The notes beneath the pieces were generated by a model. The model saw only the letters and a program-made list of their open reading frames with translations, ran no database searches and had not been told where the DNA came from. Both the position numbers and the translations under genes were made by a program. Of a stretch of DNA of 26,762 nucleotides, positions 1 through 10,481 are shown piece after piece. The DNA is taken from the NCBI GenBank assembly GCA_024364805.1, contig CM044501.1:59950376-59977137 (forward strand), read 5' to 3'. Within the stretch, counting starts at the first letter, position 1. Each line of letters opens with the position of its first letter. Origin of the DNA: Euprymna scolopes (taxonomy: Eukaryota; Mollusca; Cephalopoda; Sepiida; Sepiolidae).

Positions 1-173
1 CGAAATTTATGCCATTGGTTTACAAGGTCTCGAAATTTATCGCCCACTGTAAATTTTTAAATAATTGTTTATTTTTTTCTTTCTAGCAAGTTTTTCAAGC
101 TGTTCACCAATAATCACATAGGAGAAAGTAGATTTTCGCGTGTTTTAGCTGAGTGCTAATCTACGAATTTGCC

Positions 174-381
174 ATTATTATTATTATTGTTATTGTTGTT
201 ATTATTGTTATTGTTGTTGTTGTTATTGTTATTGTTGTTATTGTTGTTGTTGTTGTTATTGTTGTTATTGTTGTTATTTTTGTTATTGTTATTTTTGTTA
301 TTGTTATTATTGTTACTGTTATTTTTGTTATTATTGTTATTGTTATTATTGTTATTATTATTATTATTACTACTACTACTA
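174..381. repeat. (TTA/TTG)n trinucleotide microsatellite
   Basis: About 200 bases of nearly uninterrupted TTA and TTG triplets, with a few TTT and TAC units at the right edge. The open frames across it (poly-Leu or poly-Ile/Val) only reflect the triplet period and have no coding features. The flanks (1-173 and 382-618) show no recognisable gene or element apart from a short G run near 594-604. Confidence 0.95.
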
Positions 382-618
382 TGTCTTATTTTTCTTTTTA
401 CAATGAAAGAAATTAATCAACTACATATGTTATATTTAAAGTAGCAATAACCGACCAAATCTTTATAATTAGTGTAAAAACAAGAACATTTTTTGATAGA
501 AGGAACGTACTGAATAGTTAATAATGCATTTCTGTCCCATTCTTGTGTTAGTTATTATTTAGAAAATCATTGTGATTTAGAACTTCTTAACATGGGGGGG
601 GGGCGTTATTAACTATAT

Positions 619-835
619 TGTCGAACTCGAGGATTTGCACAGAATTTTGAACAGAACCCTTTATTTAATTCATGGGGTAGAATGTTCTTGTTTCTTCAGC
701 CATGATTGGGTAGAAGTCCTAAATAATTTGCAATTGTATTTGGAGTATTGCCTGCACTGAAGATTGAACCAACAACCTCCAGAAGAGCGCTTTTTACTAT
801 TGAATTTTACCAATACTTTATCCATTATGCCACAT
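619..835 (-). repeat. tRNA-derived SINE, family 1, copy A
   Basis: Read on the minus strand, the copy starts with a tRNA-like head (GTGGCATAATGG, an A-box-like string, near 833-822). A B-box-like GGTTCAATCT follows near 770-760. The body contains GGACTTCTACCCAATCATGGC and ends in a stretch around TCGAGTTCGACA. The same head and body recur in six or so other places in the window, which defines the family. This copy lacks the distal domain present in the longer copies. The Pol III boxes are imperfect, so it is an old copy. Confidence 0.75.
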
Positions 836-1059
836 GTATTTATGGACAATTCTAGTATGAATTTTAGGAGCCGTAAATCCCTTTTATTTTTCGTCTTTTT
901 TTTTTTTTTTTCAAAGTAATACTGAAGATGAGAATAATCCAAATATGAAATCTTGTCTGAAGAAATGTCTTTCTTTGATTCTGCCAGACTTTTCAATTGG
1001 TCACTTCAAGTTGAAAGGCGTTATTTTCCCTTTTTGAAAAATGTTATTTTTTCTTTTAG

Positions 1060-1173
1060 ATCAAGTCGGTGATTACTGTGAAGCGTCGATCCGCTACAAA
1101 GGAAAGCACATTCCGTCACCATCTTTCAGAGTGTTGCAGAACTGGGCTGACCATGATCCGGAGCCCACACCAG
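1060..1173 (+). CDS. Internal exon 1 of a PDZ-LIM (ALP/Enigma/Zasp-like) gene
   Basis: The exon lies between a pyrimidine-rich acceptor (TTTTTTCTTTTAG) and a donor (CAG|GTACAC). It is 114 bases, divisible by 3, entered after two bases and left after one, so phase 1 at both ends. The reading contains GDYCEASIRYKGK followed by HIPSPSFRVLQNWADHDPEP, with no stop. The core I-P-S-P-S-F-R-V-L-Q resembles the Q-S-x-S-F-x-x-L-Q segment between the PDZ and LIM domains of PDLIM/Zasp proteins, which tether alpha-actinin at Z-discs and stress fibres. The exon at 14369-14605 repeats this pattern almost residue for residue (SIRYKGK, PSPSF). Seen: splice sites, phase, motif repetition. Inferred: the gene family. 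No PDZ or LIM domain is in view, so another cytoskeletal linker protein is possible. Confidence 0.72.
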
Positions 1174-1432
1174 GTACACGAGACGAGAAGTTGCAAACTC
1201 TGTGAAATTTGTAGAATTTAGCTTGTTGTAATTTTGACTTTTCCCCCCACTATTTTAGCATCAAGAAGGACATCTGATCTATAAGCATTTAAAATATTTT
1301 CTTCCAAAGTAAATCTGTTGAATCTCGAGCTGTGCAGTTTAAATGTTGGAAGCTTGCAATAAGAGTCAAGAGATTGTTGGCTTTCTAGAAGGAAAACGCA
1401 AACTGAAAGGAAAGATAATTTTTTTACCATTA

Positions 1433-1790
1433 ACAATGCATATTGGAACTTGAAATGTAAGAGGTTACTATTTGGGATTGTGTATAGCAGGAGACTGTGG
1501 TTAGTTGAATAGCAAGATGTTTGTTTACATTATATTTAAACTTCTGCATGTTAGTATCGTCAGGAAAGCAAGTCAACAGGAACGTAATTCTAAATCTAGC
1601 AGTCTGAGAGGAGAAACTATTAAAGTAGAAGACTTTCCAGCATCTAAGGACCTCTACAGTGAAGGTGTGGAATTTTGCTGCTTGTTGGGTTAGTCGAAAG
1701 TATGTACGTCAAGGAGGCACAAGTGTTAGGAGTTCATCAGGGCTTATTCCATTAAAATATTTGTAAAACAAGCACAGGAATGTGACGTGG
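1433..1790 (-). mobile_element. Decayed 3' end of LINE family A
   Basis: The minus strand matches the C-terminal coding end and 3' UTR of the longer LINE at 11639-12968: the segments for the Leu-Phe-Tyr-Lys-Tyr-Phe region, the His-Thr-Val-Glu-Val-Pro region and the Met-Gln-Lys-Phe-Lys region are recognisable at the DNA level. It shares the AAATAGTAACC 3' UTR piece with the copy at 4862-5560, so those two look like one older subfamily. It is 5' truncated and full of stops and indels. The small + strand frame here (1505-1693) is a shadow of it. Confidence 0.75.
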
Positions 1791-2439
1791 TAATATTAGA
1801 ATGACTATGGAAAAGAACGCACGATAAGTTTGGGATTGGAAATGAAAAAGTGAACACATGGTGTTGGTATTTTTATTACAGAAAAGAATCAGTCGATGAA
1901 GTTGTCGATATTAATCATTTAAGTGATCGAATCTTATTGCTTAAGTTGATGGTTGGTGATAAATTTTTCACATCAATATCTGTTTATGCAACCTCCGGGC
2001 GTTGATGTGGTGACTTCTTTGAAAAAAAAAAAAAAAAAAAAAAAAAAACGTGATTTGAGTGAAGATGCAAAATATGAGTTTAATTGCCCGACATCTGCCA
2101 ACATGTAAAACAAACGTTAAAGTGAAGAATTTTGATCCGTTTGATTCTAATGAATATTCTGCCGATATTTCATTCACAAAAATCGTCAACAAATTTTATT
2201 ACTCAAATTAACAAAGAAAATCTTTCAATAAGAAATTCCATAAATTTCTTCCTTTTTTTAAACTGGATTTTTTTTTTTTTTTTTGGCTAGTTTTTTTAAT
2301 CTCTATTCAATCCAAATCCATTTTTCCTTTAAATTCTTCCACATTAACTCTTCTTATCAATCTCTACATTATATTATAGCAGTACACGAGCGGACACTAT
2401 TTTGACATCCGTGAAGCTATTTGCCCAGATTTTGGTAAA
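1791..2439. other. Intron, nothing recognised
   Basis: No coding frame with splice support, RNA gene or repeat family recognised. It contains an A run at about 2022-2048 and T runs near 2269-2284. The minus-strand frame 1968-2192 runs through the homopolymer and is not credible as a gene. Confidence 0.6.
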
Positions 2440-2812
2440 ATTCAATTATATTTCCAAAGTATTCCGTTTCTGAAATTTTGAGATGAGAATTAATTATTCG
2501 TATTATTTAGATTCTTCTGACTACTGTTCTCATTTCGAGTGTTATTTTCATAACGTTTCGGTCGATGTAAACTCTAATCTTCTTCAGGTGCATCTTGATG
2601 AACTCTAGAATCTGCATGGAATTTTGAACAGAACCCTTTTAAAGTGTTAATACTATCAGCCATGACTGGTAGAAGTTATAAATAATTTGCAATTGTTTTT
2701 TTTTTTTTGTTTTTTTGAGAGTCACCCGCACTGAGGATTGAACCTTCAACCTGCAGAAGAGTGTAACTTTACAACTGAATTTGACCAAGTACTTTATCTA
2801 CTATAGCATGGG
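2440..2812 (-). repeat. tRNA-derived SINE, family 1, long copy B
   Basis: The minus-strand reading shows a tRNA-like head (start near 2811), B-box GGTTCAATCC (2744-2735, a good match), the family body, and the distal domain CCTGAAGAAGATTAGAGTTT followed by ATCGACCGAAACG and CACTCGAAATGAGAACAGTAG. It ends in an AT-rich tail near 2440. It is one of the most complete copies in the window, about 370 bases, with a T/A insertion near 2697-2716. It lies back to back with the + strand copy at 2829-3000. Confidence 0.8.
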
Positions 2813-2828
2813 TCTGAAATGATTTCAT

Positions 2829-3000
2829 TTGAAATACTGTGCAGATTCCCGAGTTCAACAAAAAGATTCCCAAGTTCAAAGAGATACACCCGAAGAAGGT
2901 CAGAGGTTAGATCGACCAAAACATTGTGAAAATAATACTCAAGATGAGAACAGTGGTCTAAAGAATACAAGTAATACGGATTTCCAAAGTAGTACTATCT
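2829..3000 (+). repeat. SINE family 1, copy C (3' half only)
   Basis: A + strand copy of the distal half of family 1: a GATTCCCGAGTTC start, the CCCGAAGAAGGTCAGAGG block, ATCGACCAAAACATTGTG and CAAGATGAGAACAGTGGTC. It has no tRNA-like head. A short piece at its start is duplicated (CCGAGTTCAA and CCAAGTTCAA). The open frame 2829-3044 is this repeat and not a gene. Confidence 0.75.
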
Positions 3001-3960
3001 ACTCACAGATACCTGAAAATAATTCCTTTTGTTTCTCATTTTGAAAAAATGTCAGCCTGCTTTTTTGTTTATGTTTTTTCCAACATAGGAAAGTTTTTAA
3101 CTTTTTTTTTTTTTTTCAAATATTATTTTTCTCTTTAAAAAGAAAATGCCAGCTGTATGAAAATAAATTAGAGCAGATAAATTATTTTCTGAAAGAAATT
3201 AACTCCAATTATATTTTATTTTTCTTAGCAACATGGATCAACGTGCAACAAAGTAGTGGCTAATCAGAATAAAATATCGATTTTGTAGGATAGAAGCTAT
3301 CAATGACAAAAGTCGAGAATTCGACCGACTTATTTTCATGTATTAGATTTCCATAATTTATTAAAATACAAATAAGTGTTACATAACTTACTTTAATCCT
3401 TTCTTATTTGTTAATGTAATCTTTTTCTCATATATTTTTAAATAAATCATTTTTAAACTTTCATATTTCTTTTTGTTAGCATCTTCTGATTTCCAATACT
3501 AAGTAAGTTTCAGAGTTAGAGAAGTCTCGAAAAATTAGGTTCCTTGAGAACCGAAACATCAAAATAGTAACCATTGTTTTATGTTGCGCAGATGATAAAT
3601 ACCTCCATGTTTATTCTAGACATAAAGAAGAGCTAACAATCTTATGAATGATAATGATGTTCATCCATCGCTAGCAAAGATAACCGTGATCATGTAGTTG
3701 TTTTGTGAGCCTGGAGATAACTTGTCAGTCCAAATCAAGCTCTAAAATATCTCCTGCATGTTGGACACCTACGGGATGATTCTGTAAAAGAGGTGCTGAT
3801 TTCTCTATCTTTTCTAAGAGTACGTTTTCTTATGTTATTCAATGTATGCATATTCAGCAATTGTAGTGTATGCCAAGAACATCTTAGATTAGGTTTTCTC
3901 ACAAGTTGAAATACAAACTAAATTGTCCTTGAATTGTTTCCACTGTCCGCTTTTTTTATT
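3001..3960. other. Intron, nothing recognised
   Basis: AT-rich sequence with T runs near 3100-3118. There is a possible acceptor at about 3220-3230 (TTATTTTTCTTAG) but only a very short frame follows it. A C/G-richer stretch at 3650-3800 may be a dispersed repeat, but I cannot name it. Confidence 0.5.
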
Positions 3961-3964
3961 TATT

Positions 3965-4345
3965 TTTTTGTAACTTTTTGTTTTTTTACAAGGGAATCAC
4001 CACTTATCAAGGCCAATAAGCCACTCGAGGATAAGGATTAAAGAGTGTACAGTGGTAAAAAGGACAATATCATAGTAATCGTTAGAAGTTTAAATTTGGT
4101 AAAATTGGTTTACTTAAGAACGGCTCATCAAGAACTTCTTCACATTGGACTTGAAGACGGCCATATTGTAGTCAGCTGGAAAGCAAGTAAATGGAAGAGA
4201 GTTCCACAGCTTACAGGTCTTTTTCCTTTGGAAAGCTCACTGTAAAAAGGCTATTTTGCGAGTCTTGAATCGGACATGAGCCATATATGATCTGCTCAAC
4301 GAATCTGACACTGCTTCAACATTATGTGTATTGATCTTATGAATA
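3965..4345 (-). mobile_element. 3' end of LINE family B, decayed
   Basis: On the minus strand the translation around 4245-4105 reads LWNSLPFTCFPADYN then MAVFKSNVKKFLMSRS and a stop, the typical C-terminal end of CR1/Jockey-type LINE ORF2 proteins (R-T-A-R-L-W-N-S-x-P). It is followed by a 3' UTR ending CTTGATAAGTGGTGATTCCC and an A-rich tail (T-rich on the + strand at 3952-3990). The same 3' UTR ending occurs in the copies at 18213-18614. Sequence up to about 4345 is a weaker upstream extension of the same frame region. The + strand frame 4045-4245 is a shadow. Confidence 0.75.
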
Positions 4346-4417
4346 TGATTGGATGATTCCTGAAATTGCAGCAAAGTGTTAAGATAAGTTAGATTTGTGT
4401 TATGTAAATCTAAGAAC

Positions 4418-4549
4418 AGAATTTAAGACTGTAAACTTTTTTACAACAATTTATTGTTTGACAGGATACTCAAATAAGAAATATTCTTATTTTAGTATCT
4501 TGTTGAGCAATAAATTCATGTAAAGTATTATTTACAGTCTTAAATTGTG
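4418..4549. repeat. Long near-palindrome (foldback element, about 62 bp arms)
   Basis: The left arm from about 4420 (AATTTAAGACTGTAAA...) is repeated as its reverse complement ending at 4546 (...TTTACAGTCTTAAATT). The arms agree over about 62 bases with a few mismatches and meet almost without a loop around AATAAGAAATATTCTTATT. The transcript would fold into one long hairpin. It looks like a compact foldback MITE; no coding capacity. Confidence 0.8.
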
Positions 4550-4861
4550 TTATTCTATTCTATTATTTCTATTAAAATTTCCTATTTTGGTTGTATTGAG
4601 CTTTTTTATTTGGTTGGGATTACTACATAAATATCAATATTTATATTTGCTTTAAGTTCACAGAAGCTTTTGGCTTGTAAACTTAATTTTACTTCTTGAT
4701 CTTATATATATATATTCAAAATGGAAATATAAATATTAGTATTGATGGCTTAATTCTATTCTGAAAAAATGTTCACTATTCGAGATGGAGCATCAATAAA
4801 TGAGGCTAATTAAATTATGCAAATAATAATAATAAAATGGAGCCGTAAATGGATAGTAACA

Positions 4862-5560
4862 TTTAGTTCTAAATTTCTTTCCTTTTAACAATTACAAAAA
4901 CACCTTATCAACCACCAATTGCTATGACAAATAACACCCCACCTGACAGCACATCTTTCAAACCCCTCGATCTAAAATGAATTAGAATAAATACATTGAG
5001 GACGTTGCCAAGGTTGCTGCAAAGAAGAGAGCATTCTATATCTTTACAAAGCCACAATTCAATCATGCAGAGAGTATTGTTGCCACATCTCGGTTGGAGC
5101 ATCTGTCACTAGTCTCTCATTATTAGACAATCCAAAAGAGAATCTCAAATCTAATAGGCCCCACACTATCAGTCAAGCTCTAACCTCTGCACCATCGCCG
5201 CAATGTTGCATCCATATTCTTGTTTTACAAGTATTTTAATAGAATGTACTCTGATAAACTCATATCACTTGTGTCCTCTCGACTTACATATTCCTGACTA
5301 ATCCAACAAGCAGCAAAATCCCACCCCTATACTATTGCGGTGCCTAGTTGCTGGGAAGCTTTCTACCTTAATAGTTTCTTCCTTCAGACTTCTATCCTTA
5401 TTTACTGCTTCTCTGACTGTATTAACATGCAGAAGTTTAAATGTAATGTGAACAAATATCTCGCTGCTTAACTTCCCTCAGTCCCCTACTAGACACGATC
5501 TGAAATAGTAACCCTGCACATTCAAGTGACATTATGCCTTGTTTGGGGTGAAAATGAGTT
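4862..5560 (+). mobile_element. Decayed 3' fragment of LINE family A
   Basis: This tracks the 12160-12910 part of the longer copy base by base: the CTACCACC/ATCAACCACC segment, then GAGTATTGTTGCCACATCTC (Met-Glu-Tyr-Cys-Cys-His-Ile), GTCACTAGTCTCTC, TTTTACAAGTATTTTAATAG, CAGAAGTTTAAATGTAATGT, and the 3' end ATGCCTTGTTTGGGGTGAAAATG. Many frameshifts and stops are present, and about 40 bases are missing near 5020. No open frame longer than about 60 residues survives. It ends in an A-rich tail with ATCA repeats. Confidence 0.88.
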
Positions 5561-5787
5561 TTAAAAACAAATAATAATCAATCAATTAATCTACATGTTT
5601 TTTCTTTATTTTGTTTTGTTGTTTTTTTATATTTCGAAGATTACTTATTTTTGTTAAGGTATTTACCTTTCATTATTAAAATTTTTATTTTTGCTAAGTC
5701 AGGGGAAATAACTCTGATTTTGTACTTGTTTTTGTTTTTCATATTAATTGCTAAATGTGCAGTTAATTTTTACTGTTTTTTTATATA

Positions 5788-6342
5788 TTAGATCAATGCA
5801 AAAGTTTTTGTCGATTTAAAATGAAAAAATGTTTTGGAAAATCTTTATTCATCACAATAATGACCTTTTGCTGTATAACTTGATTTCATTTGTCAATGAA
5901 CTTATAAATGCCCGCTCGTAAAATTATTTAGGTATTGATATGAAATATGAATCAAACTTCTCTTTAATCTTTTCTCATGATGTTAGCTTAAGACCAACTA
6001 AATCGTTTCGTAATCCTCGAAATAAGCGATAATCTAAGGGAGCTAGATCAGGAGTATATGCAAGGCGGGGCAAGATTTTCTTAACCAAATTCTCCTAGTA
6101 GATCTTTGATCAGTAGTGCTGTGTGAGAACAAGCATTATCATGATGGAAGATGACTTCCATTCTGTTTCCTAAAGAAGGTCTTTTTTGGGTCAACATGGA
6201 TGAAACATATGAATGCTTTAATAATTTGAAAGAACAAGTTATGAATTAATCATGGTGATATGTTTAAGTAATAACAATATACAATGAATAAATTGCAATG
6301 GTTTAATTACAAATCAGCAAAAACTTTTGCATCGATTTGATA
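5788..6342 (-). mobile_element. Internally deleted mariner-type DNA transposon
   Basis: Terminal inverted repeats of about 27 bases bound the element: TTAGATCAATGCAAAAGTTT at the left and the reverse complement of AATCGATGCAAAAGTTTTTG at the right. Between them, on the minus strand, the coding remnant reads HHDNACSHTALLIKDLLGEF and, after a stop, a region matching W-x-x-L-P-H-P-x-Y-T-P-D-L-A-P-L-D-Y-x-L-F-R. This is the second and third catalytic-aspartate part of a mariner (D,D34D) transposase. Full mariners are about 1.3 kb; this is about 555 bases, so roughly half including the N-terminal DNA-binding part is gone. Several stops and frame changes make it inactive; it could only be moved in trans. 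Confidence 0.85.
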
Positions 6343-7949
6343 CAATACAATTAATAATTTGATCAATTTTTTTTATTTTACAATTATTTCTTCATTTTTT
6401 TTCCATTTATTATTATTTTTTTAATCTGGGTTTCACTAACAAAATCAGTTTGTGTGCGTTTCTAATTTATGATTACTGCTGAAGTGTTTTTGTTTGTAGT
6501 TCTATAATTTAATCGTAGCACATGTGAGAGGAGGTATTTATTTAAACGTCTACATTTAGTTATAAATACCGTCTTCTGTCATATGATGATAGAGGTAATA
6601 TTTACAAATACTTCCATTTCATTTAGTTGGGGGCAGGAAGTAAGTTTAAGTTCTATTTTTTTAGTTTTAATTTCTTTTATACAAAGTTCTTAATTTAAAC
6701 GTTTTCAGTTTATTTAATACCTGAAAAGTTTTTATTTTAAATTTTGATTTTAGGAAAAAAATATTTAATCTTACCGCGATTGATGGTAAAAAAATTTCAA
6801 TTTTTTTTTTTTTTTTTTAAGAAGTAAAATATAAATTGAAAACATTCAATAAAATTCAGAGTGACTCCTCCGCCTCAATTATATTTGATATAAACTTCAT
6901 ACAATGCATGTCTTGTCCACAATGTTTTCTATGTTTTTTACTTTCTCTTCTGAAGGTTAAACACAAGACCTAGATGTGGTTTTGAAAAGCCAATACACTG
7001 AAGGAAAAGCTTACAAAAATACTTGAACAGCTCCGTCGGCCTTTTCTGATATGAACACTTCGGGCAGTTAGCAATAAACTAACTCCTCCTTAGAGAAGTT
7101 AAATTTTGGGAGAATGGACTTCTTCAGACTTAAAAGGACCGTACCTCAACCTGACAGCAAGAAAACCATTGTCAGACTGATTACCAAAGATATAATGTCC
7201 GACAGTCTTTTATACCTATATCAGCCGGTCACTGAGGTGTGACTGACAGATGTGTTATAGTAAATGTCTTAAAGCGGTCTCGGGAAGATATGAAGATGGC
7301 CGTCATTAGTGTCTATAAGAAGAAAAGCATACCTGAGATGTTGGATGTGCTGTGTGGCTCCTTCTTATCCAAGGAAACGTCTTGACCTCTTCACCCTTGG
7401 TGGCGTTCTGACTGGAATTTTCTTTCTTCATTTTCCGGACCGCTTCGTTGTTCAATGAAGGCATTTATGAAGACATTTATGGCAGACACAAGAAAAACGA
7501 CGCACGACACAATTGTAATATATATGGAACATAACTAACTATTTTATTTTACATTAGATACAATATATATTACAATATATATTACAAAAAAAAAAATTTA
7601 CAATTTAAAACTGGACAATAGGCTTTTCAAAGCTAACTAACCTAACTAGACGGAGAGACAAAAATTGTGGTGCTCACCTCATGACGGCCTGAACAGAAAG
7701 AGAGAGAACTCTAGGAAAGGGAATTATGGGAAGGCGTTTCTTTGTATCTCTACGCACATTGCCAAATAACCACTCGGCCATGCTGCGGAGTGTGTGTTAG
7801 AAACAGTGGCATGGAGAAATAGTGCCACACTTTGTTTTATCGCCATTTACTGATGTGTTACAAACGTGTGTCCCTGCATTGCAAGCACACGTGTAATGTG
7901 TGAAATTATTAATAACTCGCTCCTATCTTGGTAGCAGTGCCCTGATTTC
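6343..7949. other. Intron, no gene recognised
   Basis: A long stretch without a supported gene. The left third is AT-rich. From about 6850 to 7500 the base composition is more balanced, but I find no spliceable frame, no known domain and no terminal repeats. A short direct repeat (GGCATTTATGAAGACATTTATGG) lies near 7457-7483, and TA-rich duplicated strings (ACAATATATATTACAATATA) near 7559-7585. It may be an unrecognised repeat. Confidence 0.5.
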
Positions 7950-8215
7950 AGTTGTGGAGGCCTTTTCTAGTTTATAAATAGTCTGAGGATTGTTTTAATA
8001 GACATTAAATACCCCCCCCATATAAAATCTGATTATGGCCCGGTGAGTGTAAAACCTATTCACGATCACATCGCCTACTGCTGAGATGATCTCCAAAGTG
8101 CCCCTGCAGTTCTCCCAACGAGTTATTTGAAGTGTGAGAGGGTTACGCCATCTTGTTGAAATCTGTTCATAGTTCCTCACCACACCTTTTCTTCGATTGT
8201 CTTCCAAAACTTCTT
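7950..8215 (-). pseudogene. Decayed DDE transposase remnant (IS630/Tc1-mariner-like)
   Basis: The minus strand reads RFQQDGVTLSHF in one frame and, one frame over, NNSLGELQGHFGDH then SSRRCDRE followed by a stop. The string F-Q-Q-D-G-x-T-x-H is the second catalytic block of DDE transposases of the IS630/Tc1-mariner superfamily, and the block that follows is the normal continuation in animal relatives. At least one frameshift and one stop separate the pieces; the rest of the element was not found. The minus-strand open frame 7995-8207 covers part of it. Confidence 0.6.
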
Positions 8216-8236
8216 AACAACAACGAGGTAACACTA

Positions 8237-8432
8237 AGGGTACTTATGCACTTATGTTACCGTGCTGAAATACTATTATTTAGAAGCCATTCTTAACATG
8301 AGGAAAGGGGGTTGTAACTATTCTGTACTTTCATCTAACAATTTAATAATAAAAAGATATATAGTAAAACTTGAATTTAACTTGAAAATACTATTTAAAA
8401 AATAGCATGGTATCATAAGTGCATAAGCACCA
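8237..8432. repeat. Candidate short MITE with inverted ends
   Basis: GGTACTTATGCACTTATGTTACC at the left is matched by its reverse complement form GGTATCATAAGTGCATAAGCACC at the right (8409-8431), separated by about 150 bases of AT-rich sequence. Each end also holds an internal CTTATG repeat. No coding capacity. Target-site duplication not resolved. Confidence 0.5.
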
Positions 8433-8682
8433 AACTGAGTATTGATCAATGCGGAAGTGCACACTAAAAGCAGGGATCATTGAATGCCTATAAAGAAACA
8501 CTGTTGGATAGTCACAATTAAAGCTTAGTGGACAAGTCAGGAATAGACTGAAGTTTATTTGTATCAGTTATGATTGGATTGTAAAAAGGATTGTGAATTT
8601 TATTAACGATTCCATATGTAGAATTTACTATTCATCTTTAAAGATTCTGTAATAAAATTGATAGAAATGTCTTATGAACGTC

Positions 8683-8737
8683 TTATTTATTCATAAATCA
8701 AATGTCTTCTGAAGACATTTGATTTATGAATGAATGA
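8683..8737. repeat. Perfect 21 bp-arm palindrome
   Basis: 8689-8709 (ATTCATAAATCAAATGTCTTC) is repeated exactly as its reverse complement at 8711-8731 around one central T. Weaker pairing continues a few bases on each side. Rich in AT, so it could extrude as a cruciform. No surrounding element recognised. Confidence 0.85.
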
Positions 8738-8893
8738 TCTGCAGTTGTTTTATGATTGGGGAATCAAAGTATTTTGTGTTGACGTGTATAAATAATTTTT
8801 GATTGCTTGTATTTCTAACCTTTGCACAAACGAAATAATTTTTTAAATGTTTAATTAACATTTTTATAGATAGTTTAAAGAAAGCTATAGCAA

Positions 8894-8950
8894 TACAGAA
8901 ATATACCGGGTTATAAGGAGAATTAAATACTGAATGACAAGGCGACATTT
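8894..8950. repeat. Dispersed 55 bp repeat, unit 1
   Basis: Contains GAAATATACCGGGTTATAAGG followed by AGAATTAAATACTGAATGACAAGGCGACA. The same sequence with a few changes is present in the opposite orientation at 14056-14112. No coding or structural role seen. Confidence 0.65.
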
Positions 8951-9034
8951 TTTTAATATCAAATAACGAGAAGAAAATCGCTTTCAAACAAAGACGCAAA
9001 CCAAAAATGTTTTTCTTCCAATTTATTAAAAGAC

Positions 9035-9310
9035 ATCTTTTAACGTTTTTTTCTTACAAATAAATGTAGTTTAACTCCGTCGAGTTAAAAAAAAAACCCC
9101 ACTAATTTAAACATAAATATACAACATATAACTATAACCAAAGACAAGAATTAATTACTTTTCTACTTAGCCGGATGAGATTTTGTGTTTTAACTTAGTT
9201 TAACGTGTTTTTCTTACAAATAGATATAGTTTAACTCCATATGATTAAAAAGACTGATTTAACCATAAATTTACAACAAATAACTATGCACAAATAAATT
9301 ATTTTTCTAT
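9035..9310. repeat. Diverged tandem duplication, about 150 bp unit
   Basis: The segment from about 9037 (TTTTAACGTTTTTTTCTTACAAATA then GTAGTTTAACTCC, AAACATAAATATACAACA and AACTATAACC) is repeated from about 9199 with the same order of blocks. Identity is moderate. A second, unrelated tandem pair lies just downstream at 9338-9480. Confidence 0.65.
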
Positions 9311-9337
9311 AACTATAACCATATTTATGACTATATT

Positions 9338-9480
9338 TAGTCCTTGTAGTAGTACTTCTGCGATCTCTTGAGTTTTCTTCTAAGGAGGGTAAGAAACTTG
9401 GTTTTAGTAATACTCTTAAGGGCCTCCTTAGTTTTAATTAGTGCTTGCAGTAGTGCTCTGGAGGATTCCTGAGTTTCATT
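9338..9480. repeat. Short tandem duplication, about 95 bp unit
   Basis: TTAGTCCTTGTAGTAGTACT...CTTGAGTTTTC (9338-9377) is repeated as TTAGTGCTTGCAGTAGTGCT...CCTGAGTTTCA (9435-9480). The intervening 55 bases are unique. No gene. Confidence 0.6.
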
Positions 9481-9636
9481 TTTTCACTCATCACTTAAAA
9501 ATGTCTTTACAAAACAATAAAAAACAATATTATCTAAAAATCACTTTCTATTTGAAACATTTTTTCTCTTACTCTTTAAGGGCTGACGGGTAGTCTAGTA
9601 CATAATAAATTTTACTTACTTCCAGATGTTTACTGG

Positions 9637-9831
9637 GTTACTAGAGTGGTATTTGTAACAGCAAAATATCATGATATTTCTGGAGATACCTCTTTCTCAA
9701 GTGTTTCGGTTTTATTATCTCAGGTTTCTACAAGACACAGTGGTCTGAAATAGAGAAAAAGTCTCACTTGAGAAAGGGGTATATTCTCGAAATATTGTGA
9801 TATTCTTGCATCGTACATACAATTCTAGTGA
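9637..9831. repeat. Foldback element with about 65 bp imperfect arms
   Basis: The left arm (ACTAGAGTGGTATTTGTAAC... to CTCTTTCTCAAGTG) is the reverse complement, with mismatches, of the right arm ending at GTACATACAATTCTAGT. The arms share CTTGAGAAAG, ATATTTC and the terminal ACTAGA. About 65 unique bases separate them. A MITE-like remnant. Confidence 0.6.
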
Positions 9832-10190
9832 ACAAGGACAATTCTGGAAACCTTGTTCTATTATATATAGTAGCCGTACCTAGCTAGGCATTGCTGTGAC
9901 TCGGTTTGTGTAAATAAAATTTCCCCACCACCAAAAAAAGACAAAATTCATTTTTTATTTAAGAAGGAATTAGTATGGCAAACTGTTTTGTTTCTTTTTT
10001 TTTTTCTTTATTATAGAAAAATATCCGTAAGTTAATTAATAAAGAAAATAGTTTATGTATTTATTTGCGTACAATTGTCCTTATCCCCTTTAAGTGTTGT
10101 TTCACAACAATCTGTGAATACGTAAGTAAAGATAGAATGAAAGTAGGTAGATAATTTCTTTTTGTTTTTGTGATAGCATTTTATCATAGC
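9832..10190. other. Intron, nothing recognised
   Basis: Contains TAGCCGTACCTAGCTAGGCATTGC near 9873-9897, which resembles a motif near 20272-20290 (GGACCTACCTGGTATTGCTC) and may be part of a dispersed repeat. Otherwise AT-rich with no supported frame. Confidence 0.45.
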
Positions 10191-10263
10191 AAGCCGCATA
10201 GTAAAACGGACACAGAAACATGTAAGAGAAATAATAATCGGAGTGAAAGAAGAGAGTGAAGGA

Positions 10264-10425
10264 GAGCTGGGAAGGATATATACGGAAGGAGAGAGATAGA
10301 GATAGAGAAACAGAGAGAGAGGAGATAAAAACTGTTGTAGATAATGTTGACGTCGTAAAATGTTTTTTTTTTATTTCAGCAGAAAAAGAAATGTAAAAAA
10401 CAAGAGAGAAAGAGAGTTGAGAAGA

Positions 10426-10481
<56 letters not shown>

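Noticed and set aside
153-444. Two overlapping + strand open frames of poly-Ile/Val and poly-Leu
   Set aside because: They only translate the TTR microsatellite; no start context, splice sites or domain.
3220-3258. Possible micro-exon after TTATTTTTCTTAG
   Set aside because: About 24 bases to a weak donor (AAA|GTAGTG) with no motif shared with the four accepted exons; phase fits but evidence is too thin.
6850-7960. Possible long-terminal-repeat element
   Set aside because: Composition changes here, but I found no long direct repeat pair, primer site or coding remnant.
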